Source of the DNA: Corynebacterium testudinoris
GTDB taxonomy: Bacteria > Actinomycetota > Actinomycetes > Mycobacteriales > Mycobacteriaceae
Direction of reading: 5' to 3'
Length of the DNA stretch: 64,000 nucleotides
Assembly (NCBI RefSeq): GCF_001021045.1
Contig: NZ_CP011545.1
Span: 2,356,001-2,420,000 of the forward strand
The translations under genes and the position numbers were made by a program. Of the stretch, positions 27,890 to 37,513 are shown piece after piece. Under the pieces are notes generated by a model. That model was not told where the DNA came from. It saw nothing but the letters and a program-made list of their open reading frames with translations, and did not search any database. Numbering within the stretch: the stretch's first letter is position 1; each line of letters starts with the position of its first letter.

Positions 27890-28248
27890 GGCGGGCTCCT
27901 CAGGGTCAGAGTCAGTCAGTTAAGAATGGGCTTAAAAGCACTGATGTCAGACTAAGGGACTCCCCACTTCCCTTAACTTAACCTCAGGCCAATCCTGAAT
28001 GGCTCCTGAGATAGCCGGAAGTCCCACCAGGCCATATCCCGTCCCCGCATATCGCACGCCACTCCCCCGGAGCGGGCTCGTACAGCAAGCTCCCAGCCCC
28101 GGCCCGCGTCACCGCCAGGCCAACCACCCCCATCAGGGGGAGTAAGATATTCGAGGTTGGACACTCACGCCAGCCGTCGACAATCCTGTGCACTGGCCAC
28201 GTAGTCTTCAGCCAAGATCTGAACTATCCGTCGGAGGTCCCCACCGCC
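27890..28248. other. 359-base intergenic region
   Basis: This stretch separates the divergent DUF418 and lipoprotein genes. I see a CCCCC-ATCA-GGGGG hairpin at about 28128-28141 and a TAGTCT box near 28202 that could serve the lipoprotein gene. There is no convincing open frame and no repeat. Confidence 0.4.
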
Positions 28249-28848
28249 ATGCTCTCGCGCCGCCCCGCCCTCGCGGGACTCCTCGCCGCCGGTCTACTCC
28301 TCACCGGATGCACCATCGGCGAAGCGCGCGATGACGCCACAAGCACTGAGGCCAGCACCACCTCCGCCACGCCCAGTTCCACGGGAACGACGCGCGCCAT
28401 CGCGCCGGAACAGCCGGCCTACACCACCGAGCGCTACCCCAGCGAGTTCACCGTCGTGGACAACAACTACGTCACCTGGTGGATGGTCACCTCGGCAGAT
28501 AACACCCTGCAGTGCACGTTTAAGGAAGTCCACGGAGCCCCCAACCCCGTGGATAATCACCCGCCGCGCTTCGAACGTTGCGGCGCCACCTATCAGGACC
28601 CGCCCGAGGTTCCCTGGTTTAACACCACGGTCCCATCCAACATCGTTGCCTACAACCCGGAGATCGGGTTCCACGAAGGGTTTACCTCCGGCCCCCACAC
28701 AATGGGCATCGGTGGCGAGCGCCTCGCGGCGGGCGAGAGCGTCGACCTGTTCGGTTTCCGCTTCACCCAATCCGCCGACGGCACCTTCACCGGTATCTAC
28801 GACGGCAGCGGCTTCACTTTCAAGGACGGCGCCTTCACCGCCCTCTAG
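28249..28848 (+). CDS. Secreted lipoprotein, unknown function
   Basis: This gene encodes 199 residues. The signal peptide ends in LLTGC with lipidation at Cys21. A Ser/Thr/Ala-rich linker of about 35 residues leads to a compact domain with two cysteines (NTLQCTFKE and FERCGATY) that probably form a disulfide. I do not recognise the domain. It should be anchored on the outer face of the cytoplasmic membrane. The stop lies six bases from the convergent lysS stop. GGAGG stands 12 bases before the ATG. Confidence 0.75.
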   Translation: MLSRRPALAGLLAAGLLLTGCTIGEARDDATSTEASTTSATPSSTGTTRAIAPEQPAYTTERYPSEFTVVDNNYVTWWMVTSADNTLQCTFKEVHGAPNPVDNHPPRFERCGATYQDPPEVPWFNTTVPSNIVAYNPEIGFHEGFTSGPHTMGIGGERLAAGESVDLFGFRFTQSADGTFTGIYDGSGFTFKDGAFTAL

Positions 28849-28854
28849 GCTGAC

Positions 28855-30447
28855 CTACTTTTGTTCCGGCTTGACGATGGGGAAGAGCACCGTCTCCCGA
28901 ATACCCAGGCCGGTCAGGGCCATGAGCAGCCGATCGATGCCCATGCCGCAACCAGCGGTCGGGGGCATGCCCTGCTCCATCGCGCGGAGGAAGTCCTCGT
29001 CTAAGACCATGGCCTCGTCGTCGCCTCCGGCGGCCAGGCGGGCCTGGTCCTCGAAACGCTCGCGCTGGATAACCGGGTCCACCAACTCGGAGTAGCCGGT
29101 GGCCAGCTCGAAGCCGCGAATGTACAAGTCCCACTTCTCGGTCACGCCCGGCTTGGACCGATGCTGACGGGTCAGGGGTGAGGTCTCAACCGGGAAATCC
29201 TTGACAAAGATCGGGCCGTGCAGCTGATCCTCACACAGCACCTCCCAGATCTCCTCGACGAGCTTGCCGTGCCCCCAGCCACCCTTAGCGGGAACATCGA
29301 GCCCGACGACTTCGGCGATTGCCTTCAGTTCCTCCACGCTGGAGTCGATGGTGACCTCCGGCTGGCCAGGGAACTTCCGCGCCAGCGCCTCGTTGAGCGA
29401 GGGGTACATCTCAATGGTCGTCCACTCTCCGCCCAGGTCGTACTCGCTGCCGTCGGCCAACGTCACCGTGGTGGAGCCAAACACGTCCATGGCGACGGCC
29501 TGCACGAGCTCGCGGATGGTGCGCGCACCATCGTTGTAATCACCCCACGCTTGGTAGGTCTCCAGCATCGCGAACTCCGGGCTGTGGGAAGAATCCACTC
29601 CCTCGTTGCGGAAATTGCGGTTGACCTCAAACACCCGGTCAATGCCGCCGACCACGCAGCGCTTAAGAAACAGCTCGGGAGCAATACGCAGATACAGGTC
29701 AATGTCCAGGGCATTGGAATGCGTCTGGAACGGGCGCGCCGCCGCACCACCGTGCAGGGTTTGCAGCATCGGGGTTTCTACCTCAAGGAAGCCCTCGTCC
29801 TCTAGGTGATGGCGCAACGCCCGCATGACCTTAATGCGCGTCAGGGCATTGTTGCGCGCCTGCTCCCGCATGATGAGGTCGGTGTAGCGGTGACGCACCC
29901 GAGTGTCCTCGCTCATCTCAGCAAAAGAGACGGGCAAGGGACGCAACGACTTCGAGGCCATCTGCCAGGAAGTGGCCATGACGGACAGCTCGCCGCGTCG
30001 AGAAGCAATGATGTGCCCGCGGACCGATACGAAATCGCCCAAGTCGGCGTCCGACTTCCAGGCGGCGAGGGACTCCTCGCCGACGATGGCCAGCGACAAC
30101 ATAGCCTGCACCTGGGTGCCGTCGCCGTCCTGCAGGGTGGCAAAGCACAGCTTGCCGGTGTTGCGCATAAAGATCAGGCGGCCGGTGACGGCCACCTCGG
30201 CGTCCGTCTCCTCGCCGGCCTGCAGGTAGGTAACGCCTTCTTGCTTGTCGACGTCCTCTCCTTCCGCCACCACGACGAACTTCTCCCGCAGGTCACGCAA
30301 AGAGATAGTGCGGTCGACGACAACGGGGTAAGGATCGATGCCGGACTCCATGAGGCGCGCCCGCTTCTCGCGGCGGATGCGCAGCTGCTCGGGAAGATCG
30401 TTGCCGGTCTCGGCCTTTTTTACCTGGGGCTTCTTCTGCTCAGTCAC
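28855..30447 (-). CDS. lysS: Lysyl-tRNA synthetase, class II
   Basis: This gene encodes 530 residues. An N-terminal OB-fold anticodon-binding domain (about 60-190) is followed by the class II catalytic core, with motif 2 in [18 protein letters not shown] and motif 3 in [15 protein letters not shown]. It charges tRNA-Lys. I chose the GTG at 30447 because TAGTCT lies eight bases upstream (leaderless), and homologues start with a similar lysine-rich N-terminus ([11 protein letters not shown]). The mycobacterial order clpC-lsr2-lysS is broken here, because lsr2 is absent and four other genes intervene. Confidence 0.95.
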   Translation of the reverse strand: MTEQKKPQVKKAETGNDLPEQLRIRREKRARLMESGIDPYPVVVDRTISLRDLREKFVVVAEGEDVDKQEGVTYLQAGEETDAEVAVTGRLIFMRNTGKLCFATLQDGDGTQVQAMLSLAIVGEESLAAWKSDADLGDFVSVRGHIIASRRGELSVMATSWQMASKSLRPLPVSFAEMSEDTRVRHRYTDLIMREQARNNALTRIKVMRALRHHLEDEGFLEVETPMLQTLHGGAAARPFQTHSNALDIDLYLRIAPELFLKRCVVGGIDRVFEVNRNFRNEGVDSSHSPEFAMLETYQAWGDYNDGARTIRELVQAVAMDVFGSTTVTLADGSEYDLGGEWTTIEMYPSLNEALARKFPGQPEVTIDSSVEELKAIAEVVGLDVPAKGGWGHGKLVEEIWEVLCEDQLHGPIFVKDFPVETSPLTRQHRSKPGVTEKWDLYIRGFELATGYSELVDPVIQRERFEDQARLAAGGDDEAMVLDEDFLRAMEQGMPPTAGCGMGIDRLLMALTGLGIRETVLFPIVKPEQK

Positions 30448-30561
30448 GACACCCAAGACTAGTCCATCGAGGTCACCGATACAGAACGCTGCGCGGGAGG
30501 CACTTTGTGCGTTCGTCGGCTCCACAAAGCTCGTCGTCCGATCAGGAAGATCAGCCGCCCC

Positions 30562-30600
30562 TTGTTATCTGATATCAGATTATGTATTCTGATATCAGAT
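30562..30600 (+). promoter_or_regulatory. Promoter covered by two palindromic operators
   Basis: A -35 box TTGTTA (30562-30567), a 17-base spacer and a -10 box TATTCT (30585-30590) form a good promoter. Two palindromes overlap it: ATCTGATATCAGAT at 30567-30580 and TCTGATATCAGA at 30588-30599. Their centres are exactly 20 bases apart, about two helical turns, so bound dimers would lie on the same face of the DNA. Repressor binding would block both promoter boxes. The gene for a ribbon-helix-helix protein in this operon is the likely partner. Confidence 0.75.
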
Positions 30601-30636
30601 TAATTGTCCGCTCTAAGCAAGAAAGGACTCACCACC

Positions 30637-31611
30637 ATGTCGCCATCGACACCGAACACCAACATCCCCGAGGCCGAGGTGGCCGACCGCCCCGTCGGCC
30701 ACGACGGCGTGAAAGTCAACGTCACCGAGCAGGACGGATGGACGGGCGGTCCCGGCCTCGCCGGAGCCACCATCATCGTCGCCGCGCTCCTATTTATTGG
30801 CAGCATTGCCATGTTCATCCGGGCGATCATTCTCGCCGACGCAGGCAACGGTGGAGTCGGTCTCCTGATTCTTTCGGTGCCCATCTTCATCATTTCGCTC
30901 GTGATGTTCGGGATGGTCAAGATCATCTCGCCCGGTCATACGCGAGTGGTCCAATTCTTCGGCCGCTACCTGGGTACCAATCGGCGCACCGGCTTGTCAC
31001 TCATTCCCCCGCTGGCCAACTCGACCAAGGTGAGCGTGCGCGTTCGTAACTTTGAAACGAACACCATCAAGGTCAATGACTCAGGCGGAAACCCGGTGGT
31101 CATCGGCGCCATCATCGTGTGGCAGGTCGCCGATACCGCGAAGGCGACGTTCTCGGTGGAGGACATGGATGAGTTCATTCATTCTCAGGCCGAGTCGGCT
31201 CTGCGCCATGTCGCGACGTCGCATCCTTATGATGGCGGCACGTCGCACAATCCCTCGCTGTCGGGTTCCACGGATCTGGTGTCGCAGGAACTCGCCGATG
31301 AAGTCGCGGCTCGCGTGAAGGTGGCCGGATTGGAGATCCTCGAGGCCCGGATCTCCGCCCTGTCCTATGCCCCGGAGATCGCCCAGGCAATGCTGCAGCG
31401 CCAGCAGGCCAGCGCGATCGTTGATGCCCGCGAGACCATCGTCGAAGGTGCCGTCACCATGGTCGAAGCTGCGCTCGACCAGCTGGAGGAGAAGGACATC
31501 GTTGAGCTCGATCCCGAGCGGCGCGCCGCGATGGTGTCGAACCTCCTGGTCGTGCTGTGCTCAGATTCCAACGCCCAGCCCATCATCAACACCGGTAGCT
31601 TGTACTCCTAG
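30637..31611 (+). CDS. SPFH/Band 7 domain membrane protein
   Basis: This gene encodes 324 residues. Two hydrophobic helices (about residues 45-70 and 80-105) come first, then the SPFH/Band 7 domain (about 110-290) containing [20 protein letters not shown] and [13 protein letters not shown]. Proteins of this class form membrane-associated oligomers, as stomatins and flotillins do. AAAGGA lies eight bases before the ATG at 30637. It is the first gene of an operon with a small DNA-binding gene ten bases downstream, under the double operator. Confidence 0.88.
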   Translation: MSPSTPNTNIPEAEVADRPVGHDGVKVNVTEQDGWTGGPGLAGATIIVAALLFIGSIAMFIRAIILADAGNGGVGLLILSVPIFIISLVMFGMVKIISPGHTRVVQFFGRYLGTNRRTGLSLIPPLANSTKVSVRVRNFETNTIKVNDSGGNPVVIGAIIVWQVADTAKATFSVEDMDEFIHSQAESALRHVATSHPYDGGTSHNPSLSGSTDLVSQELADEVAARVKVAGLEILEARISALSYAPEIAQAMLQRQQASAIVDARETIVEGAVTMVEAALDQLEEKDIVELDPERRAAMVSNLLVVLCSDSNAQPIINTGSLYS

Positions 31612-31621
31612 GTTTTCCGCG

Positions 31622-31816
31622 ATGGCACGGAAGAACATTCCCCTGCGCGTGGACCCGGCGGTCCACGAGGCCATTGCGCGCTGGGCAAACGACGAGTCGC
31701 GCAGCGTGAACGCTCAGATTGAGGTCATGCTGCGCGATAGCCTACGCCGGGCGGGTCGCCTTCCCCGTGGGGTGGGTGACCTGCCGCGGCGTGGGCGGCC
31801 GCCCAAACAGGACTAG
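31622..31816 (+). CDS. Ribbon-helix-helix (Arc/HicB-like) DNA-binding protein
   Basis: This gene encodes 64 residues. The strand IPLRVDP is followed by two helices (AVHEAIARWANDE and SVNAQIEVMLRDSLRRAG), the MetJ/Arc ribbon-helix-helix pattern. The C-terminus is a basic, proline-rich tail (LPRRGRPPKQD) that may add DNA contacts. It lies ten bases after the SPFH gene. Proteins of this type bind short palindromes as tandem dimers, which fits the paired operators in front of the operon. Its last four bases overlap the convergent flavohemoglobin gene. Confidence 0.82.
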   Translation: MARKNIPLRVDPAVHEAIARWANDESRSVNAQIEVMLRDSLRRAGRLPRGVGDLPRRGRPPKQD

Positions 31817-32988
31817 CTCAGCAGCCAGTCATTCGGCGAGAACAGCTCAAAGCGCACCGACTTGGGGGCTTTGTCGGCGGGCAATTCCAGCAAGTCGCCG
31901 CGCACCGCCTGGAGGAAGTCGTTGCCACCACAGAGGTAGACATCAGCACCAGCAAGGTCATGCGTATCGACGTCCACGCGTTCCCCCTCCGCGCGGTAAG
32001 CAATCTCCGCCTCCGCACGGGGCAGTTTATTTAACAAGGCCAGGGCCTGAGCGCGTTGAGCGTCCTCATGCTCGGAGGCATCTGCGTGAAGGTACAGGGT
32101 CGGACGATCGGAGCCGGTCTCGGCGAGGTGGGCGAGCATGCCCACCATCGGGGTGGAGCCGATGCCGGAGGAGATGAGGACGACGGGGGCGTCGGAATCC
32201 TCCAGCACCAAGTCGCCGGCGGCGAGGGTGGCCTGAATGGTGTCGCCGACCTCGATGCGCTCGCGCAGGAAGGTCGATACCTCACCTTCGGTCTCAACCG
32301 CGATGGTGTATTCGGTGGCCGTACCACCGATGATGGAGTACTGCCGCAACTGACGCGCACCGTCGTCAAGCACAACCCCGATGGAGGTGTACTGGCCAGG
32401 ACGGTGCTCGGTGAGGTTTCCGCGCAGGGTGTAAGAGGTGACCGTGGGGCTGAGTTCCTCCTTCGCGGTGACGGTGACGTCGCGGAAGACGTCGCCCGGC
32501 GCGACGCCATCGGAGGCGTAGAGCGCCTCCTCGAAGGAGATGAGGATCTCCGCCATCGTCCAATAGACTTCGTCCCACGCCTCGGCTACCTCTGCGGTGA
32601 CAACGTCCGCGCCGAGCACCTCGACGATCGCGGCGAAAAGATTGTCGTGGACGATCTGATACTGGTCCGGCGTGATTCCCAGTGATACATGCTTGTGCCC
32701 AATCCGAGCGAGCAAGTCCACCGGATCGGGGGCAGTGGGGTCGACGAGCATGCTCGCGAACGTGACCACGGAGGCGGCCAGCGCCTTCTGTTGTTCGCCG
32801 GACTTCTGGTTTCCGCGGTTGAAGGTGTGTGCCAGCAGCTCGGGGTGCTTGGCAAACATGGTGCGGTAGAAGGTCTGGGCGATGGTGGCGATGTTCCCGC
32901 CGACAAGCGGGAGGGTGGCCTTGATGGTCTCCTCATGCTCGGGAGTTAATTGGCGGTGGCGGGAGGTGGGTTGGGTAGGGACAAACAC
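31813..32988 (-). CDS. hmp: Flavohemoprotein (nitric oxide dioxygenase)
   Basis: This gene encodes 391 residues in three domains. The globin domain (about 1-140) has the proximal histidine in GHKHVSLGI. The FAD domain (about 150-260) has RQYSIIGG. The NAD-binding domain has SSGIGSTPMVGML. It converts nitric oxide to nitrate in the cytoplasm. No NsrR or other operator was recognised upstream. The gene ends inside the last codons of the convergent ribbon-helix-helix gene. Confidence 0.93.
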   Translation of the reverse strand: MFVPTQPTSRHRQLTPEHEETIKATLPLVGGNIATIAQTFYRTMFAKHPELLAHTFNRGNQKSGEQQKALAASVVTFASMLVDPTAPDPVDLLARIGHKHVSLGITPDQYQIVHDNLFAAIVEVLGADVVTAEVAEAWDEVYWTMAEILISFEEALYASDGVAPGDVFRDVTVTAKEELSPTVTSYTLRGNLTEHRPGQYTSIGVVLDDGARQLRQYSIIGGTATEYTIAVETEGEVSTFLRERIEVGDTIQATLAAGDLVLEDSDAPVVLISSGIGSTPMVGMLAHLAETGSDRPTLYLHADASEHEDAQRAQALALLNKLPRAEAEIAYRAEGERVDVDTHDLAGADVYLCGGNDFLQAVRGDLLELPADKAPKSVRFELFSPNDWLLS

Positions 32989-33086
32989 GAGGTCAGGTCA
33001 CTCCTTCTGGCTGCTGGGTACCGTCCATTCTGGACGTGGAGGCGATTTTACCCGGCTTTTGCCGTACTTAATTAATAGTGGCGGAG

Positions 33087-33103
33087 TTCACTGACTCTTC
33101 ACC
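33087..33103 (+). promoter_or_regulatory. Direct repeat upstream of phoX, possible Pho-type box
   Basis: TTCACT (33087-33092) and TTCACC (33098-33103) are spaced exactly 11 bases apart, one helical turn, about 80 bases before the phosphatase gene. Response regulators of the PhoP/PhoR type bind such head-to-tail hexamer pairs. The match to a corynebacterial phosphate-starvation box is only suggestive. The rest of the 32989-33183 gap shows no other signal. Confidence 0.4.
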
Positions 33104-33183
33104 TCAATATGGCCGCCTGGACACCTGCTCTCCCTAACGTTCAGTCCGTCTCATTTTCGGTTTAAGCCTTGGAGGGCACCACG

Positions 33184-35265
33184 ATGTTGAAGGGTCTCAA
33201 CCTTCTTTCCAGCAAGTTCACCAGCTCCCGCAGTTCCCTGACCTGCACGTACAAGTGCGGCAATGCGTGCTTCGGTAAATGCGAGAACCCGACTGACAAC
33301 CCCTACTTCGGTGACCTCATCTCCCGCCGCTCGGCACTCAAGGCCGGCGGACTGACCGTGCTCACCGTCGGCGGCGGCGCTGCCCTCGCCGCCTGCTCCC
33401 CCGCCAACGAAACGGCCGCCAGCGGAGCCTCTGCGACGGCCACCACGGACTCCACCGGCGCGGACCACCAGTCAGCCAAGGGTCTGCAATTCGACGTCGT
33501 CGCCCCCAACGAGGATGACAAGGTCACCGTCCCCACCGGCTACGAACAGTCCGTCCTTATCGCCTGGGGCGACCCGGTCATCGAGGGTGCCCCGGAGTTC
33601 GACATCAACAACCAGACCCTCGCGGCCGCCGAGCAGCAGTTCGGCTTTAACAATGACTTTGCTGGCTTGTTCGAGCACCCCTCGGACCCCAACCGCATGG
33701 TGTATGTCTGCTCGCACGAATACACCACCGAGCCGCAGATGTTCCCCAACTATGACCCGGAGAACCCGACGGAGGAGCAGGCCCGCATCGGCATCGCCAA
33801 CCACGGCCACACCATCCTCGAGGTGTCCAAGGTCGGCGAGACCGGGGAACTCAAGCGCGAGTTCGGCCCCCTCAACCGGCGTATCACCGGCACGACGGAG
33901 TTCCGCCTCGTCGGCCCGGGCGCTGGCTCTGACTACGTGAAAACCTCTACCGATTCCACCGGCACCAAGGTGCTGGGCACCTTCAACAACTGCGCCGGCG
34001 GTCTGACCCCGTGGGGCACGATGCTCTCCGGCGAAGAGAACTTCGACATCTACTTCGCCAACGCCGACGGGGTCAGCGACGAGCGGACCCGCACCTCCGT
34101 CGACCGCTTCGGCGCCTCCGAAGGTGAGTCGGACCGTAAGTGGGAGCGCTTCGATCCCCGATTTGATCTAGCCAAGGAACCCAACGAGTTCAACCGCTTC
34201 GGCTACCTCGTGGAAATCGATCCTTTTGATCCCACCTCCACCCCGGTCAAGCACATGGCCAACGGCCGCTTCAAGCATGAGGCCGGCAACATCCACATCA
34301 CCGATGACGGCACGATCGTGTGTTACTCCGGCGATGACGCCCGCTTTGAGTACCTGTACAAGTTCGTCTCCGCCAAGAAGATGAAGGAGGGCGATAAGGC
34401 GCACAACATGACCATCCTCGACGAGGGCACCCTCTATGTCGCGATCATGGAGGGCAACTCCCCGCAGAGTGAGATCGACGGTTCCGGCGAGCTGCCGTCC
34501 GATGGAGCTTTCGACGGCGAGGGCCGCTGGGCCAAGCTCATGACGGTTGATGCCAATGGCCAGGCAGAATCCCACGTCGATGGGTTCAGCGGCGAAGAGG
34601 TGGCCATCTTCACCCGCGAGGCCGCCGATGCCGTCGGCGCAACCAAGATGGACCGCCCCGAAGATGTGGAGATCTCCCCCACCACCGGCAAGGTCTACAT
34701 GGCCTTGACCAACAACAAGTACCGCGGCGCAGCCGAGAAGTCGAAGGAAGACGTCCGGGAGTACGCCCCGATCAAGGAGAACAAGAACGGCCTCGTCATG
34801 GAGATCGACGATGATCACGCGGGCGAGAAATTCACCTGGGATCTCGTGCTCGTCTGCGGCGATCCGGATGAGGCGTACACCTACTTCGGCGGCTTCGACA
34901 AGGCCAAGGTCTCTCCGATCTCCTGCCCAGACAACCTGGCCTTCGACGAGTTTGGCAACCTGTGGATCTCCACCGACGGCAACGCCCTCGGTTCTAACGA
35001 CGGCCTGTACGCCATGACCGTCGAGGGCAACAACCGCGGCGAGGTGAAGTGCTTCCTTACCGTGCCGTTTGCGGCCGAGACATGTGGGCCGATCGTAGAG
35101 AAAAACCGGGTGATCGTTAACGTCCAGCACCCGGGTGAGACGGATGACGCGACCGTCGAAAAGCCTGCTTCCCACTGGCCGGACGGTGGCAGCTCGGCAC
35201 CGCGCCCCGCCGTGGCGCAGGTCTGGAAGGCCGACGGCGGTCAGATCGGCGTGGCTAAGGCTTAG
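33184..35265 (+). CDS. phoX: PhoX-family alkaline phosphatase, Tat-exported
   Basis: This gene encodes 693 residues. It starts with about 45 polar residues that include five cysteines, then the twin-arginine signal SRRSALKAGG (Arg48-Arg49), a hydrophobic core and LAAC with a possible lipid-modified Cys71. The large remaining part is a PhoX/DUF839 beta-propeller with AGNIHITDDGTIVCYSGDDA and LAFDEFGNLWISTDGNAL. PhoX enzymes are calcium- and iron-dependent phosphomonoesterases folded before Tat export. I chose the ATG at 33184 behind GGAGGG. It would release phosphate outside the cell. Confidence 0.9.
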   Translation: MLKGLNLLSSKFTSSRSSLTCTYKCGNACFGKCENPTDNPYFGDLISRRSALKAGGLTVLTVGGGAALAACSPANETAASGASATATTDSTGADHQSAKGLQFDVVAPNEDDKVTVPTGYEQSVLIAWGDPVIEGAPEFDINNQTLAAAEQQFGFNNDFAGLFEHPSDPNRMVYVCSHEYTTEPQMFPNYDPENPTEEQARIGIANHGHTILEVSKVGETGELKREFGPLNRRITGTTEFRLVGPGAGSDYVKTSTDSTGTKVLGTFNNCAGGLTPWGTMLSGEENFDIYFANADGVSDERTRTSVDRFGASEGESDRKWERFDPRFDLAKEPNEFNRFGYLVEIDPFDPTSTPVKHMANGRFKHEAGNIHITDDGTIVCYSGDDARFEYLYKFVSAKKMKEGDKAHNMTILDEGTLYVAIMEGNSPQSEIDGSGELPSDGAFDGEGRWAKLMTVDANGQAESHVDGFSGEEVAIFTREAADAVGATKMDRPEDVEISPTTGKVYMALTNNKYRGAAEKSKEDVREYAPIKENKNGLVMEIDDDHAGEKFTWDLVLVCGDPDEAYTYFGGFDKAKVSPISCPDNLAFDEFGNLWISTDGNALGSNDGLYAMTVEGNNRGEVKCFLTVPFAAETCGPIVEKNRVIVNVQHPGETDDATVEKPASHWPDGGSSAPRPAVAQVWKADGGQIGVAKA

Positions 35266-35280
35266 CCACCTTCCCTTTGC

Positions 35281-35311
35281 AAGGCTCCACAGTTGCCCAC
35301 TGTGGGGCCTT
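35281..35311 (+). terminator. Terminator of phoX
   Basis: The arms AAGGCTCCACAG (35281-35292) and CTGTGGGGCCTT (35300-35311) pair over nearly twelve bases around a seven-base loop, followed by GTTT. It begins 15 bases after the phoX stop. The remaining gap to 35524 holds the cstA promoter region, where TTGACA (35455-35460) is a candidate -35 box without a clear -10 partner. Confidence 0.8.
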
Positions 35312-35524
35312 GTTTCCGCATGTGCTTCTACCCCCACGCGCTGAATGGGCGGCCCATGTGGGTGGTTATATCCTGGGCGGATCAGTGATTGTCATCCCAT
35401 CCCCTACCCCCCGGGTGACCTATGCCACTTTATGTGAGAAGGTTAGCAGTGACCTTGACAAAACCTGGCGTACGGCGCCGTCTTTGACGATTCCGCGGCC
35501 TTTTCACTCCAACCGAGGAACCAG

Positions 35525-37240
35525 ATGAACTCACTCATCCTTGTCTTCATCGGCGTCGGCATGATGCTGGCTGGCTACTTCCTTTACTCCCGATTCCTCG
35601 GGAAGAAGGTCTACCAGCTCTCCGATGGCTATAAGACGCCTGCTCACACGATGACCGATGGGGTGGATTACGTCCCCACCAACAAGTTCGTGCTGTGGGG
35701 ACACCACTTCACCTCCGTGGCCGGAGCCGCCCCCATCGTCGGCCCGGCCGTCGCTGTTATTTGGGGCTGGCTGCCTGCATTCCTGTGGGTGACCATCGGC
35801 ACCGTCTTCATCGCCGGCATGCATGACCTCGGCGCACTGTGGGCGTCCCAGCGCCACAAGGGCCAGTCCATCGGCACCTTGTCGGGCCGCTACATCGGCG
35901 CCCGCGGCCGCAACCTCTTCCTGGTGGTCATCTTCCTGCTGCTGCTCATGGTCGTCGCGGCCTTCGCGGTGGTGATCTCCAACCTGCTCGTCTCCACCCC
36001 GAGCGCCGTCATCCCGACGTGGGGCGCGATCATCGTCGCCCTGTTCATCGGCCAGGCCATCTACCGCTTCAAGTGGAACCTGCCGCTCGTCTCCGTCGTC
36101 GGCGTGGTCGTCCTCTACGCCCTCATGATCATCGGCGACCGCTTCCCCATCGCCCTGCCGGATTCCGTCCTCGGCATGAGCCCGAACGCTTTCTGGATCG
36201 TCGTCCTGTTCATCTACGGCGGCATCGCCTCCCTCCTGCCGGTGTGGGTGCTGCTCCAGCCGCGTGACTACATCAACGGCCTCCAGCTGTTCGTCGGCCT
36301 GGGCATTCTCTACGCCGCGTTCATCTTCACCGCCCCGACCATCGTCGCCCCGGCCGTCAACGCGAACCTGCCCGCGGGCACCCCGCCGATCTGGCCCCTG
36401 CTCTTTGTCACCATCGCCTGTGGTGCGATCTCCGGCTTCCACGGCATCGTCGCCTCCGGTACCTCTGCCAAGCAGCTGGACAAGGAAACCGACGCCCGCT
36501 TCGTCGGCTACTTCGGCGCCATCGGCGAGGGTCTGCTCTCCCTGGGCACGATCATCGCCACCACCGCTGGCTTCAAGACCATTCAGGATTGGGAAGCCAT
36601 CTACACCGCCTTCAACAAGGGTGGCGTCAACGCCTTCGTCGAAGGCGGCGGCAACCTCATCAACGAGGGCCTGGGTATCCCGAACTCCCTGTCCGCCACC
36701 ATCCTCGCCACCATGGCCGTGCTCTTCGCGGCCACCACGATGGACACCGGCGTCCGCCTTCAGCGCTTCGTGGTCCAGGAAATCGGCGAGATCGTTGGGG
36801 TGAAGATCACCGGCGCGGTAGCCACCTTCATCGTCATCATCGTGGCCCTGGGTCTCACCTTCTCCGCGGGCGGCGACGGTTCCGGCGGCATGCTCATCTG
36901 GCCGCTCTTCGGTACCACGAACCAGCTCATGGCGGCCCTGACGCTGTCCATCATCTGCGTCATCCTCACCCGCCTGCGCCGCCCAACCTGGCCGGTCCTC
37001 ATCCCGCTGGTGTTCGTCCTCGTGGTCTCCATGTGGGCCGCAGTTGTTCAGATCCGCGGCTTCTACGATGCCCAGAACTGGCTGCTGCTCGCCCTCGACA
37101 TCGTCATCATCATCTGCGCCATCTGGGTCACCATCGAGGCCTTCGCCGCGATGAACCGGGCCCGCAACGAGGAGCCGGTGGTGTGGACCGACGATGACAC
37201 CGATGCCCCGCTGCCTGCCTCGGTATCGCAGAAGGGCTAG
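35525..37240 (+). CDS. cstA: CstA-family pyruvate/peptide transporter, short form
   Basis: This 571-residue membrane protein has about 14-16 helices. The CstA motifs are clear: GHHFTSVAGAAPIVGPAVAV near residue 60, and GMHDLGALWASQRHKGQSIG near 100. Members import pyruvate or peptides. It is shorter than the E. coli protein (701 residues), mainly by losing part of the C-terminal region. GAGGA lies five bases before the ATG. The two following genes are tightly packed behind it, so the three form one transcription unit. Confidence 0.9.
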   Translation: MNSLILVFIGVGMMLAGYFLYSRFLGKKVYQLSDGYKTPAHTMTDGVDYVPTNKFVLWGHHFTSVAGAAPIVGPAVAVIWGWLPAFLWVTIGTVFIAGMHDLGALWASQRHKGQSIGTLSGRYIGARGRNLFLVVIFLLLLMVVAAFAVVISNLLVSTPSAVIPTWGAIIVALFIGQAIYRFKWNLPLVSVVGVVVLYALMIIGDRFPIALPDSVLGMSPNAFWIVVLFIYGGIASLLPVWVLLQPRDYINGLQLFVGLGILYAAFIFTAPTIVAPAVNANLPAGTPPIWPLLFVTIACGAISGFHGIVASGTSAKQLDKETDARFVGYFGAIGEGLLSLGTIIATTAGFKTIQDWEAIYTAFNKGGVNAFVEGGGNLINEGLGIPNSLSATILATMAVLFAATTMDTGVRLQRFVVQEIGEIVGVKITGAVATFIVIIVALGLTFSAGGDGSGGMLIWPLFGTTNQLMAALTLSIICVILTRLRRPTWPVLIPLVFVLVVSMWAAVVQIRGFYDAQNWLLLALDIVIIICAIWVTIEAFAAMNRARNEEPVVWTDDDTDAPLPASVSQKG

Positions 37241-37246
37241 GTCTCT

Positions 37247-37513
37247 GTGTCGATGTTTCGGGACAAGCTGAAGGCATTCACGGACGGGCTCACCGAGTAC
37301 TACGCGGGCCCCTACCGGGCCATGTTTGTCAAAGCTCAGCAACAAGAAGATGACCTGTTCATGATGCTGGTCATGTCCGAAGCCCTCGGCGTCCCGAACC
37401 CCGCCAGCTATTACACCCTAGAGATGCTGCCGATCATCTACGAGGACTTCCATGACTGGCACCGCCGGATGAACATGGAACACTCACCCTTGGAGAACAT
37501 TCAATGCTGTTAG
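37247..37513 (+). CDS. Cory-CC-star-type small protein ending in Cys-Cys
   Basis: This gene encodes 88 residues (86 if the ATG at 37253 is used instead of the GTG). It is helical, rich in Met, Phe and Tyr, and ends with the residues Cys-Cys immediately before the stop. This matches a corynebacterial family called cory-CC-star, named after that ending. Its function is unknown. It lies six bases after cstA, and its last ten bases overlap the start of an ArsA-like ATPase gene. The tight packing suggests the three products work together. The terminal cysteines could bind a metal or be modified, which is an inference. Confidence 0.8.
   Translation: MSMFRDKLKAFTDGLTEYYAGPYRAMFVKAQQQEDDLFMMLVMSEALGVPNPASYYTLEMLPIIYEDFHDWHRRMNMEHSPLENIQCC

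Noticed and set aside
35531..37345. 604-codon minus-strand frame opposite cstA
   Set aside because: Antisense shadow of a membrane protein gene. The composition is Asp/Glu/Gly/His-rich without any motif.
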